A DNA stretch of 64,000 nucleotides from Pirellula staleyi DSM 6068 (GCF_000025185.1 NC_013720.1:2108001-2172000), one strand, 5' to 3'; counted from the first letter of the stretch, positions 9,155 to 17,445 are shown. Numbers and translations: made by a program. The notes: generated from the letters alone by a model not told the origin.

Positions 9155-9244
9155 GTAATCCCCCGCGCTAGTTTCCTCGCAGTTGGTCCTTCTCCTCTCC
9201 CGTAATCGAAAGCACAGACCGGTCGGTAACTTCCCACACGAGCG

Positions 9245-10228
9245 ATGGCGATGAACCTTTTGGCGAAACTTCCAGCGACATGCGTAGCGGCAAGCTTACC
9301 GCTGTTGTTGCTCGTTGCGATGGGAGCAGCAGCTGAGCTGTCGGCCGACGAAACGCTCGCCACGGTGAATGGCCACGCAATCACGCGGGCCGATGTCGAT
9401 GCCTTCGTCGCCAAACTCGCACCACCCAAATCTTCGACTCAGCCACCACAGCCGGTCGAAGTGCCGGTGGTCGATAACCCCCAGCTGCGTGCCGAAACGC
9501 TCGCGATGCTAGTCGACCGAGAACTTGTCCTCTCGTTCCTCGAGCGATCAAAGCTCGCCGCTTCGGAGGAAGATATCGACTTGATCGTGGCCTCCTTCAC
9601 GCGCGAACTCACCACCCAAGGGCTCACGCTCGACGATCATTTGAAGCAGCAACAGTTGTCGCTCGCACGCTTTCGCCGCCAGCTACTCTGGAACGAATCG
9701 TGGAAAAAATATGTCGCTCGACAGACCACCGATGCCAATCTCGAGAAGTTTTTTACGAAAAGGGTGCGAGACTTCGATGGAACACGGATTCGTGTGGCAC
9801 ACTTGCGTCTGCCGGTCGATGCCAATGCGACGCCGGAAGCAGCCGAGCAAGTGATGGCACGTGCACGCGAGATCAAGCGGTCGATTGATGCGGGCGAGCT
9901 GACTTTTGCAGCGGCCTGTCAGCAGTTTTCGGAAGCACCGTCGGCCAAGTCGGGGGGCGAACTAGGCTGGATTGGCCGACACGATTCGATGCCCGAACCA
10001 TTTGCTGCTGCCGCCTTCTCTCTCGAGGTGGGGCAGACGAGTGGGCCGGTCCTCTCTCCAGTCGGTGTGCAGCTAGTGCATTGTTTGGCGATCGAACCTG
10101 GGAAGCGGAAATGGCATGAAGTTCGTGGTGAACTGCAGTCCGCTGTCGTGAAATACTTGTTCCGCTGGATCGCCGATCACGAGCGTAAAACCGCCAGTGT
10201 GGTGATGGCAGCGGCAGAACCTAGATAA
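9245..10228 (+). CDS. Peptidyl-prolyl cis-trans isomerase, parvulin (PpiC/SurA) type
   Basis: 327 residues. A signal peptide (about 1-35, hydrophobic LPLLLLVAMGAAA) is followed by a SurA-N-like helical region (ATVNGHAITRADVDAFV onward; 36-165). A rotamase domain follows at about 180-285, with VAHLRLP at its first strand, FAAACQQFSEAPSAKSGGELGWI in the centre, and PVGVQLVHCL as its last strand. The SxxxGGxLGWI core is diagnostic for parvulins. It should act outside the cytoplasmic membrane on folding of exported proteins. The family is certain; the clients are unknown. Confidence 0.9.
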   Translation: MAMNLLAKLPATCVAASLPLLLLVAMGAAAELSADETLATVNGHAITRADVDAFVAKLAPPKSSTQPPQPVEVPVVDNPQLRAETLAMLVDRELVLSFLERSKLAASEEDIDLIVASFTRELTTQGLTLDDHLKQQQLSLARFRRQLLWNESWKKYVARQTTDANLEKFFTKRVRDFDGTRIRVAHLRLPVDANATPEAAEQVMARAREIKRSIDAGELTFAAACQQFSEAPSAKSGGELGWIGRHDSMPEPFAAAAFSLEVGQTSGPVLSPVGVQLVHCLAIEPGKRKWHEVRGELQSAVVKYLFRWIADHERKTASVVMAAAEPR

Positions 10229-10264
10229 CCTTTCGATAATGGCGCGAGAGAGGCAGTTGTTGCT

Positions 10265-11362
10265 GTGACGATGATTTCGCTCAACTACGCAGCGGCCCGT
10301 CAGAATTTTCTGCGGGCGGCCCGTTCCGCTGGAGCGACCGTCGAGAGTCTCCCGCTTGCTCCATCCCCCCATGCGACCGGATTGCACTTCACCCTGGGTG
10401 GTGGTGAGCCGCTCGGGATCGACGTGGCAATTCTCGGCAGCAAGAACCCGCAACGAACCGTTGTGGTCTCCAGCGGCGTGCATGGTGTCGAAGGCCCAAT
10501 CGGCTCGGCTGTTCAAACCGCGTGGCTCCGCAGCATGAAGGGTGGCTCGCTACCCTCCGACACGCGCGTGGTGCTGCTGCACGCACTCAATCCGGTCAGC
10601 TGGCTCCATCAGCGTCGCGTTCATCCGGGCAACATCGACCTCAATCGCAACTTTCTCTTGCCGGGGGAGTGCTATTCGGGTCGTCCACCAGGTTGGGACG
10701 AAGTCTCGCCGTGGATTCATCCGTCGCAAATGCCGTCGATCGCTCCCGGCGATCTGGGAATGCAGATCCTGCAGAAATTCGGCCCCCGTTTGCTCGGCAT
10801 CGTGCCGGTTGGGCAGTACGACGTTCCCGAAGGTCTGTTCTACGGCGGCGATGCCCCGCTCCCGGTTGTTTCAGTCCTGGCGACCAGTTTGCCGAACTGG
10901 GTCGGCTCGGCTCAGCAGGTGATTCACCTCGACCTCCATTCGGGGCTCGGGGAATGGTGCACCACCGAACTGCTGCTGTGCGACGATGCCAGCGAAGCCC
11001 TTCGGCGCGATGCAGCCCAGCGTTTTCGCCGTCCCCAGCTCGCCATTAAGCCGGGAGGCAGCCAACTGGCGACCGGGGCGGTCTATCCCACCCGAGGTGG
11101 CTTCGATCGCTGGTGCGTCGATCTCTTTCGCGATCGATCCTATCTGTTTGTCACCGTTGAGTTTGGGACCTATCCGCTGGCCTATAACCTGGGGATGCTC
11201 GTGGTCGAGAACTACGCCGCTAACCACCTAGAGGACGACGACCCCCAGCGCCAAACAGCGTGCGAACTCCTCCTTGCAACCTTTTGTCCCCGACATGCCG
11301 TTTGGCAGCAGTCGTCGATCGATCACGGCCTGGCCCATATCAGTGAGTCTGTTCGTCCGTAA
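10265..11362 (+). CDS. DUF2817 family protein, M14-carboxypeptidase-like
   Basis: 365 residues from GTG at 10265; ATG at 10271 is equally possible. Metallopeptidase-like motifs appear in order: SSGVHGVEGPIGS (about 70-80, HxxE zinc pair), NLNRNF-like DLNRNF near 127, HLDLHSGLG near 222 (third zinc His), and a catalytic-type Glu in VTVEFGTYP near 300. This is the order seen in zinc carboxypeptidases, and DUF2817 is a known relative. No signal peptide, so it is probably cytoplasmic. The substrate is unknown. Same strand as the isomerase gene, 36 bases downstream. Confidence 0.85.
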   Translation: MTMISLNYAAARQNFLRAARSAGATVESLPLAPSPHATGLHFTLGGGEPLGIDVAILGSKNPQRTVVVSSGVHGVEGPIGSAVQTAWLRSMKGGSLPSDTRVVLLHALNPVSWLHQRRVHPGNIDLNRNFLLPGECYSGRPPGWDEVSPWIHPSQMPSIAPGDLGMQILQKFGPRLLGIVPVGQYDVPEGLFYGGDAPLPVVSVLATSLPNWVGSAQQVIHLDLHSGLGEWCTTELLLCDDASEALRRDAAQRFRRPQLAIKPGGSQLATGAVYPTRGGFDRWCVDLFRDRSYLFVTVEFGTYPLAYNLGMLVVENYAANHLEDDDPQRQTACELLLATFCPRHAVWQQSSIDHGLAHISESVRP

Positions 11363-11671
11363 GTCTAAGTATTCAATATGTTTGCGGCGATCTCTGTCCC
11401 TTTGCGGATTGGAGGAATCCGGCCGCTTATACCTTCCCGCAAAAACAAACCACCCTCTGCTAGCACGATCTTCCGATGAACATCGATGCGCGAGCAGCGT
11501 AGATTCAAGGATTCGATCTGCTTAGTGGCGACGCAAGTTGCCAGCGAGTGTCGAGTTTGTAGCCAAAAACGTTGACCCTTCCTTCACTTAGGGCTACGAT
11601 TTGGGCATCCAGCCAACGCTGCTTGGGGCCACCCCAGGCTTCGCAGCACGTTCCACCGACCGGACCTTTTT
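11363..11671. other. Intergenic stretch, no gene seen
   Basis: About 309 bases with short open frames of no domain character. A TTGCGGATTGGAGGAATCCGGCCGC-like segment, cut here as GGATTGGAGGAATCC (11407-11421), forms a short imperfect hairpin. No tRNA-like T-loop was found. Confidence 0.35.
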
Positions 11672-12301
11672 ATGGGCGTTACCTACTTCAAACGCTTCCG
11701 CATGGAGATCGATCTCCCTGCTTACGGTCCGAAACTCCCCGCGCTTTCAGCCACGGCCATTGCCGGTGGACGTTCGCTCGCTCCTCCCCCACTCGCCGTC
11801 GACCCGGCTCTCGCGTCGCAAGGCTATTCGCTCCTGGCCTGGAGTCCGAAGCTGATCGAAGCCCATTCCGACGTGAAGTTTCGCAGTTTTCGCTTTGAAC
11901 TCGATGCTAACGTCTTCCCCTGCCTGGGCGACCGCGAAGGTTGCTATCGGCTGATGGGAGACATTGTGAAACGCGAAGGCTTTGTGCCGCAAGCAACCTG
12001 GCTGGCCCAGTGCTGGCCCGACAACGCCACGCGTCCCGATTTGTGCGGCACCATTCAAGGGATCAGCGACGGCCAAGGGCTCGGGGCGGTGCAAAACATC
12101 GGCGTCACCCCCACGCATCGAGGCAAAGGGATCGGCAGCCTGCTCGTTCGGGCCGCTTTGCAAGGGTTTGCCGAAGCTGGTTGTCGCCGCGTCTTTCTCG
12201 AAGTGACGGCCCAAAACACCGGAGCGGTCCGGCTCTACGAACGTCTGGGATTTCGCATCACCAAGACGGTCTACAAGGCGTCGGAGGTTGCGTACGCCTA
12301 G
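11672..12301 (+). CDS. GNAT-family N-acetyltransferase
   Basis: 209 residues. The C-terminal half is a GNAT fold: strand VQNIGVTPTHRGKGIGSLL carries the acetyl-CoA pyrophosphate loop R-G-K-G-I-G (about 152-157), followed by VFLEVTAQNTGAVRLYERLGF, the classic motif B with the N-x-x-A-x-x-L-Y-x-x-x-G-F pattern. The N-terminal 90 residues form a less conserved region with MEIDLPAYGPKLP. The acceptor substrate is not evident. Upstream 300 bases are empty, so it has its own promoter. Confidence 0.88.
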   Translation: MGVTYFKRFRMEIDLPAYGPKLPALSATAIAGGRSLAPPPLAVDPALASQGYSLLAWSPKLIEAHSDVKFRSFRFELDANVFPCLGDREGCYRLMGDIVKREGFVPQATWLAQCWPDNATRPDLCGTIQGISDGQGLGAVQNIGVTPTHRGKGIGSLLVRAALQGFAEAGCRRVFLEVTAQNTGAVRLYERLGFRITKTVYKASEVAYA

Positions 12302-12434
12302 CCGCCCGGATAGCCTTTCTTAATTGCTCGCAGCACGCGACGTGGCTGCCTCTTGTCGAGCTTCAGCCGGTGGCTCTGTCCCCTGCCCTGCTCTGTTTGA
12401 CTCCCCAACTATTGATTGTGAGATACCCTCTCTC

Positions 12435-13670
12435 GTGAGCCAGCAGATTCATTCGCATCGGTTTCCCTGTGGCCTGACCCTTGTTGCCGAAGAAATGAAT
12501 TGGCTCGAATCGGCCGCTTTCGCTCTGCTGTTGCCCGGCGGTGTGGTGCGCGAAACCTCGTCGCAAGGGGGACTCGCCAGCCTGACGACCGAAATGGTGC
12601 AGCGCGGCGCTGGCTCGCGCGATAGCCGCCAACTGGTTGCCGATCTCGAGAACCTCGGCGCTGAAACCTCCGCCAGCGTTTCGATCGCTCACACCTCGCT
12701 CGGTGGCGCTATGCCCGCCGAGAGCCTGATGCCGGTGCTGTCGATCTACGCCGACATCGCCCGCCGCCCCATCATTCCCGCCGATCAACTCGAAGATGCC
12801 CGCAACGCCTGTCTGCAGGAAGTTCGCAGCGTCGAAGATGACCTGGCACAGAAGTCGATGCAAAAGCTCCGGATGCAGCACTACGGATCACCGTGGGGCC
12901 GTTCGTCGCAAGGGACACTGGAGTCTGTCGCGAGTCACTCGATCGACGATGTGCAGAATTTCTACGCCACCAACTTCAAGCCCGAAAAAGGGATCCTCAC
13001 CGTCGCCGGCAAGTTCGACTGGGAAGCGCTCAAGGATCAAGTTGCCAATCTGTTTGGCGATTGGGGAGGCGAGTCCAATGCCCCCGATACGCAGGTGACG
13101 GGCGAAATGGGCTACACCCATATCCAGGCCGAATCGAGCCAAACGCACATCGCCGTCGCGTTCGAGGCACTGCCATATAGCCATCAAGATTACTTTCAGC
13201 TGCGGGGTGCCATCGGCGCTCTCAGCGATGGCATGAGCAGCCGGCTGTTTAGCGAAGTCCGCGAAAAACGAGGACTTTGCTACACGGTCTACGCCAGCGT
13301 GCATAGCCTTCGCGATCGTGGAAGCGTGATTGCCTACAGTGGCACCACCGCCGAACGGGCCCAAGAAACGCTGGATGTATTGGTCGCCGAACTGCTCCGG
13401 CTTCACGACGGGGTCGAGGAAATCGAGATCCAGCAGCTGAAGCGGCGATTCAAGCGCTCGATGATCATGCAGCAAGAGAGCAGCACCAGCCGCGCGGGAA
13501 GCATCGCCTACGACTGGTATCACCTGGCCCGGGTCCGCACGATCAAAGAGCTGAGTCAGATTGTCGATTCGCTCTCGTCCGAGACCGTCAATCGCTACCT
13601 GGCAGCGAGTCGCCCGCAGCGATTCACCATCGTCACCGTCGGCCCTAAACCCCTCACTCCACCGGTTTAA
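12435..13670 (+). CDS. M16-family peptidase homologue lacking the HxxEH zinc motif
   Basis: 411 residues from GTG at 12435; the frame is open 111 bases further upstream, but that part is not M16-like. The N-terminal M16 domain begins HRFPCGLTLVAEE. Where active members have HxxEH, this one reads GLASLTTEM, so the zinc ligands are missing. The second domain keeps the REKRGLCY segment with the conserved Arg/Tyr pair used for substrate binding. In heterodimeric M16B enzymes one subunit has exactly this pattern and pairs with an HxxEH subunit. No partner gene is in this window. No signal peptide is seen. Confidence 0.85.
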   Translation: MSQQIHSHRFPCGLTLVAEEMNWLESAAFALLLPGGVVRETSSQGGLASLTTEMVQRGAGSRDSRQLVADLENLGAETSASVSIAHTSLGGAMPAESLMPVLSIYADIARRPIIPADQLEDARNACLQEVRSVEDDLAQKSMQKLRMQHYGSPWGRSSQGTLESVASHSIDDVQNFYATNFKPEKGILTVAGKFDWEALKDQVANLFGDWGGESNAPDTQVTGEMGYTHIQAESSQTHIAVAFEALPYSHQDYFQLRGAIGALSDGMSSRLFSEVREKRGLCYTVYASVHSLRDRGSVIAYSGTTAERAQETLDVLVAELLRLHDGVEEIEIQQLKRRFKRSMIMQQESSTSRAGSIAYDWYHLARVRTIKELSQIVDSLSSETVNRYLAASRPQRFTIVTVGPKPLTPPV

Positions 13671-13911
13671 GTGTCGCAGCCCCACGAGCCCCTTCCGCAG
13701 CGCTGCCACTGTCCTCTCTCCCTGCCGCGACGTAGAATGGATATAGCAGTGAGGAGTGAACCTCGGTTCCCCTTCCCTGCTCTTTACTCGGGATGTGGCT
13801 CCAAGAAACGGGGGCTGCTTGTCGATAAAGTATCCGAAGGTGGCTCATCGCCTGGTCTGAATGGTGCAGATCGCGAGGGTGAATCACTGGAAGAAACCGT
13901 TTTTCTGCTTC

Positions 13912-14270
13912 GGGGGCGAACTGGATTCGACCGGATAGCCTGAAGCGAATACGGCGTGCCGTGGTTGATCAGATGGCCACGTAAAAAGCTGATCACAAAC
14001 TTAACTGCCGAGAGCAATCTCGCACTTGCTGCCTAACTAAACGGTAGCTTCCGACTGAGGGCTTTAGCCGGAGAGGCCCAAAAGTTGGTCACCAAATCCG
14101 GACCGCCTCGTGCCATGATCGAAACGCACGAGGTCAAAAAAGTTTCGATCTAGTGCAGGGTGTAGCCAGCAGCTAGGCGACAAACTGTGCAAAAATCAAA
14201 TTTTCTGCTACGCACGTAGATGTGTTCGTGAAAATGTCTCGGGACGGGGGTTCAATTCCCCCCGCCTCCA
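13912..14270 (+). ncRNA. ssrA: tmRNA (SsrA), tag AESNLALAA
   Basis: The 5' end GGGGGCGAACTGGATTCGAC and the 3' end with a TTCAATTC-type T-loop and CCGCCTCCA pair as an acceptor stem (GGGGGCG with CGCCTCC, one G-U). An in-frame tag is read from GCC at 14008, giving AESNLALAA and then TAA, with the Ala-Ala end recognised by proteases. CCA is not encoded. It rescues stalled ribosomes and tags incomplete proteins for degradation. Pseudoknots were not traced by folding. A strong terminator follows at once. Confidence 0.95.
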
Positions 14271-14273
14271 CTG

Positions 14274-14312
14274 AAAGCCGATTTGCGACGAAAGTTGTAA
14301 GTCGGCTTTTTT
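14274..14312 (+). terminator. Intrinsic terminator of tmRNA
   Basis: A 16-bp stem (with G-U pairs) from 14274-14289 to 14294-14309 closes a GAAA tetraloop and ends in a run of six T. It begins three bases after the tmRNA discriminator base. Confidence 0.85.
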
Positions 14313-14371
14313 CGTGCACTTTTCAGGGCGTTTGGCAGGAGTCCAGCGAGGCTCGCTGAGCGAGGAGGCTG

Positions 14372-14758
14372 CTATTTGCCGCGCGAGGAGGTCCGAAAGA
14401 TCGGGGCGGCGCTCAACGTGAAAACAATAATCTCCTCGCCACTCACGGTGCTAATATCGTGATGCAAACTCACGACTGGAATGCCGGTGATGTCGCTGAT
14501 CATGGTGTCAAGTGCAGTCCGGGCAATCTCGACCAATTGCGAGCGCACCTGCTTCAGCAGATCGCGTCCTTTATCCGGTGGCAGCGCTTTCACCAGGTGC
14601 TGCTCGGCCGCAGTTAGCACGCCTTGCAAGCGGATAAACACCACATCGTCCATCACGTGCGTGCGAATCGCGCGGGGGCCACGTCCCATGAACTCGAGCT
14701 GGAATCGAGAGATTCCATCGCAGATCGCCGATTCAATCTCACCTTGAGTTTTCAACAT
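14372..14758 (-). CDS. DUF2294 family protein
   Basis: 128 residues. It starts with TQGEIESAICDGISRFQLEFMGRGP, abbreviated here as the EFMGRGP signature, followed by DDVVFIRLQGVLTAAEQHL and SLHHDISTVSGEEIIVFTL. All are hallmarks of DUF2294, a compact alpha/beta family known from cyanobacteria, bacilli and planctomycetes with no established biochemical role. No signal peptide. A second family member lies at 15542-16015 on the other strand, across a hairpin-rich non-coding stretch. The AT-rich sequence just upstream of its ATG is unusual for this window and is probably a promoter region. Confidence 0.88.
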   Translation of the reverse strand: MLKTQGEIESAICDGISRFQLEFMGRGPRAIRTHVMDDVVFIRLQGVLTAAEQHLVKALPPDKGRDLLKQVRSQLVEIARTALDTMISDITGIPVVSLHHDISTVSGEEIIVFTLSAAPIFRTSSRGK

Positions 14759-14785
14759 ATAATTCCACTGGTCCTACTATTTATA

Positions 14786-14817
14786 TTTAATGTCAATATA
14801 AGTGTTAGTGTTATAAG
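14786..14817 (+). promoter_or_regulatory. AT-rich promoter-like region upstream of candidate RNA and DUF2294 gene
   Basis: The stretch from 14759 is far more AT-rich than its surroundings. TATAAG at 14812-14817 is a plausible plus-strand -10. On the minus strand TTGACA (14791-14796 reversed) is a perfect -35 word, but no well-spaced -10 follows. A shared divergent promoter is an inference. Confidence 0.3.
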
Positions 14818-14823
14818 GAATTT

Positions 14824-15165
14824 GCTACTTAAGATCGGAAGGTAGCAAGGCTTCGGCAGAGAGAAGCGGAGTTCATCGTACACCTAAGTGAGGTTGGTGC
14901 GACCCTAGGGGCCAGAACTTTTGTCAATCGAGAATTCAGTCGAGTTGCGGTTTTTACCGCTTGCTTTGCTGCAGAAGAAGCGTAGGATCAATGCGTCGAG
15001 AAGTTGTTCGCCGGCCAAAGAAGGCCTCCAAACCTTCTGGGCACTGCAAGCAAATACTACGGATGACTAGATAAAGGGCAACCTGACACCGTCAGGGGGA
15101 CCGTTAAAAAGTAAGCCGGTGTGCTGGATCGTTTCAAAGCGATCTGGCACACCGGTTTTTTTATG
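14824..15165 (+). ncRNA. Candidate structured RNA of unknown class ending in a strong terminator
   Basis: No coding frame of substance occupies this stretch. It holds several local hairpins: TTGCTAC/GTAGCAA around a GGAA-containing loop (14821-14847), GCGG-TTTTTA-CCGC near 14947-14960, GGCC/GGCC near 15013-15026, AGAAGG/CCTTCT near 15020-15039, and CCTGAC/GTCAGG near 15081-15095. It ends with the terminator at 15113-15160. It could be a free small RNA or a long 5' leader with an attenuator for the small gene at 15250. It does not match the tmRNA, RNase P or 4.5S signatures I know. The 5' end is a guess from the -10-like TATAAG. Confidence 0.4.
15113..15162 (+). terminator. Strong intrinsic terminator or attenuator
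   Basis: A 20-bp stem with several G-U pairs (15113-15132 with 15139-15158) closes a loop TTTCAA and is followed by a run of T. No protein gene lies directly upstream on this strand, so the transcript it ends is unassigned. Confidence 0.8.
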
Positions 15166-15249
15166 CGCAGATCGCAAGTTCATCGTCTTTTATAGCCGTT
15201 TTTAGCGGTTTCGGCGATGTTTCGCGAGTTTCGCTGAGAGCGCAAAGGC

Positions 15250-15486
15250 GTGCGATCGATGGTAGTCACGAGTGAATTTGCAGTCGTTTCGCCTGGTTGG
15301 GTCGATGTGGTCCTGGACCCTGACGACGATCTGATCGCGGAACTCGGGAATCGAATGGGGCGAGTCTGGGCCTGCGAAAGATTCATTCGTCTCGCCAGCG
15401 GAAACCCAGAACTCGTGGCATTCTGGGAAAGTATCCAATTGAAGGAACAAGAAAGAATTGAGCAGATCAAATCGCTACTCAAATAG
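15250..15486 (+). CDS. Small hypothetical protein
   Basis: 78 residues from GTG at 15250, or 75 from ATG at 15259. The product has an acidic core (VDVVLDPDDDLIAELGNRMG) and a helical C-terminus rich in Glu/Lys (LKEQERIEQIKSLLK). No signal peptide or membrane segment. I do not recognise it. It lies 88 bases after the strong terminator and 55 bases before the second DUF2294 gene, with which it may be co-transcribed. Composition and placement favour a real gene, but it is short. Confidence 0.5.
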   Translation: MRSMVVTSEFAVVSPGWVDVVLDPDDDLIAELGNRMGRVWACERFIRLASGNPELVAFWESIQLKEQERIEQIKSLLK

Positions 15487-15541
15487 TGGACATATTAACA
15501 CTCTTGGAGTGGTTGGTGTTGAATCTGATGACGTGAATCTC

Positions 15542-16015
15542 ATGAGCAAAGCAGACTTGAATGTCGCTGAGCAACTCGCTGCAGTCATTGAAAAATATCA
15601 ACTCGAGCGGACAGGACATGCCCCCACTTCGGTCTCGGTGATTCTCGGTGAAGACACCCTCGTCGTCACCTTGCGTGATGCTTTAACCAAAGCCGAACGA
15701 ACGTTAGCGCAAACCCGTGAAGGGGCTGCGCGAGTACAAGAGTTTCACCGCAAATTGTTTGCGAGTTCGGAAGACCAGCTCAGTGCAGAAATCTTGCGGA
15801 TTACGGGACGCAAGGTGCAGGAGTCGGCAGCAGAGATTCAGCCGGACACTGGGACTGTGGTGCACGCGTTTACGACCGGAGCCATGGTGCAAATGTTCAT
15901 GCTGACCAAAGAAGAGCCTCCGCCCCTTTCCGATGAGACCAAGTCTGAATTGGTCATCGACAAGGGGAAAGATGGCGGAATGGGACAGGGTCACGACGAA
16001 GGTGGCTCCGGCTAA
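15542..16015 (+). CDS. DUF2294-like protein, second copy
   Basis: 157 residues from ATG at 15542 (an earlier TTG/ATG region at 15458 is in frame but overlaps the preceding gene). The order of motifs follows DUF2294: AEQLAAVIEKYQLERTGHAPTSV at the start, then DTLVVTLRDALTKAERTLAQ, and FHRKLFASSEDQLSAEILRITG. Compared with the copy at 14372 it is longer, with a C-terminal Lys/Asp/Gly-rich tail, and less conserved (the GRGP turn is GHAP). It overlaps no neighbour; a receiver-like gene starts 34 bases downstream. Confidence 0.75.
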   Translation: MSKADLNVAEQLAAVIEKYQLERTGHAPTSVSVILGEDTLVVTLRDALTKAERTLAQTREGAARVQEFHRKLFASSEDQLSAEILRITGRKVQESAAEIQPDTGTVVHAFTTGAMVQMFMLTKEEPPPLSDETKSELVIDKGKDGGMGQGHDEGGSG

Positions 16016-16049
16016 CGAACTCATAGGTGGTGCGGATAGAAGGTGGGAA

Positions 16050-16577
16050 ATGGACGTTCACTATCAAACCAACATGGAAACGAAGATTCGAAGGGCCGGA
16101 AATCGAACCAAAGCAGTCCCCGTGAACACCCGGGTTGCCAGCCGAAAACTACGCGTGCTGCTGGTGAACGAATGGGGCGGGCAGCTGGCACCGCTGATCG
16201 ACGTCTGCCAGCGCTGGGGGCATGAGGCACGGACGGCTCGCGGAGGCTGCGATGCCTTGCGAGTAGCCGCCTCGCAGCACCCTGATGTGGTGCTGGTGGG
16301 AACCGATTTCCCGGAAATGAATACCTGTCAAATGAGCCGACAGCTGCGTCGCGACTTTCCTCGCGATGCCTGCTTTTTAATCGCTGTGACCAACTCCCTC
16401 GACGACGGTTGTCGCGAGCAGTTGAGCGAAGTCGGTTTTGATCTTGCTCTGCCAGCTCCTGTCAGCATTGCAGTCGTCGAGACGCTGCTGATTCTCGAGT
16501 CGCTACGTGCGGTGCCTGCCACTGCCGTAGCGACTCGGGGAGCTTTACCAGCCAAGCCATCGCGTTCTTCTGCCTAG
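16050..16577 (+). CDS. Degenerate receiver-domain protein
   Basis: 175 residues from ATG at 16050, preceded by a GAAGGTGGG-like SD. An N-terminal basic stretch of about 35 residues leads into a receiver fold starting LRVLLVNEWGG. The acidic pair is replaced by Asn-Glu. The phospho-site strand is PDVVLVGTDFPEMN, with Gly where the aspartate is expected. The last strand reads LALPAPV, without the conserved Lys. It is therefore probably not phosphorylated. No output domain; the tail is Ala/Pro-rich. It follows the DUF2294 gene by 34 bases and may share its transcript. Confidence 0.7.
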   Translation: MDVHYQTNMETKIRRAGNRTKAVPVNTRVASRKLRVLLVNEWGGQLAPLIDVCQRWGHEARTARGGCDALRVAASQHPDVVLVGTDFPEMNTCQMSRQLRRDFPRDACFLIAVTNSLDDGCREQLSEVGFDLALPAPVSIAVVETLLILESLRAVPATAVATRGALPAKPSRSSA

Positions 16578-16695
16578 GTGGAAGATCGCGAGCGTTCTTT
16601 ACACAAAGTCGACTCGATCACAGCAGCATTTTGTTGTGAGGTCGCATGTTTCGTGGCGGGTCGCGATGACCCTGCTTCTAAGAAAGTGGTGATTT

Positions 16696-17445
16696 ATGAG
16701 TTATTTCCTACGAGCTGTCATGGCGCTTCCACTGGCTATGGCGATTGGCTGCACCCAAGGGACTGCGGGCGGGCCTGGCGTGGACGACAAGAGTGTCGAA
16801 AAGCCAACTTATGGACAAGCGGAAAACACTTTTAACTTGAGTGTCCCCGTGATGTCGTCCTCACTCCAGCAAGGTGTGGCCACCGACGTTACGGTCGGGA
16901 TCAAGCGGGCTGAAAACTTCGACCAAGATGTCACGCTGGTCTTTGCCGACCTGCCCAAAGGTGTGACTGTCGAACCTGCGAGTGCTGTGATTGGCCACGG
17001 TGATGAGGACGCGAAAATCGTCTTCAAAGTCGGGGACGAGACGGCGGTTGGCGACTACGTCGTCAAGGTGACAGGCCAGCCCAAGAGTGGTGCTGATGCG
17101 GTGGTTGATATGAAGTTCTCGGTGAGCGCCAAGGATTCATTCACGATCAGCCTCCCCTACCTTTCCACCTCGCTCAAGCAAGGTGAAACCAAGGAGTTTG
17201 TTGTCGGCATCAGTCGCGACAAAACCTTCGATGAAGATGTGACGCTGAAATTCAGCGAGATGCCCAAGGGTGTCACGATTGATAACGAAGCGCCTGTCAT
17301 CAAGCGGGGCGAATCGGAAGCCAAGCTCATGCTGACCGGCTCGGAAGATGCCGCGCTCGGTAACTTCTCGATCGATGTGACCGGCCATCCCGTAACCGGT
17401 GCCGATAGCGTGAAGCAGTTCAAGCTGTCGGTTGTCAAGCCTTAG
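16696..17445 (+). CDS. Lipoprotein with two tandem Ig-like repeat domains
   Basis: 249 residues. Signal peptide with lipobox AIGC (Cys19) and a Gly-rich linker. Two homologous domains of about 95 residues follow. Copy one starts FNLSVPVMSSSLQQG and copy two FTISLPYLSTSLKQG; both contain FD-D/E-DVTL, MPKGVTI/LPKGVTV and a V-TG-P-x-GAD ending. The pattern suggests beta-sandwich domains duplicated in tandem. Probably a periplasmic or surface-anchored protein; ligand unknown. The very short DUF3309 gene follows 79 bases downstream. Confidence 0.8.
   Translation: MSYFLRAVMALPLAMAIGCTQGTAGGPGVDDKSVEKPTYGQAENTFNLSVPVMSSSLQQGVATDVTVGIKRAENFDQDVTLVFADLPKGVTVEPASAVIGHGDEDAKIVFKVGDETAVGDYVVKVTGQPKSGADAVVDMKFSVSAKDSFTISLPYLSTSLKQGETKEFVVGISRDKTFDEDVTLKFSEMPKGVTIDNEAPVIKRGESEAKLMLTGSEDAALGNFSIDVTGHPVTGADSVKQFKLSVVKP

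Noticed and set aside
14821-14850. 4.5S (SRP) RNA hairpin, because of GGAAGG and AGCA
   Set aside because: The GGAA tetraloop and AGCA match partly, but the 5' CAGG side and lower stem do not, so SRP RNA is not supported.
14759-15250. Known riboswitch (TPP, cobalamin, c-di-GMP, Mn)
   Set aside because: None of the core consensus blocks I know were found.
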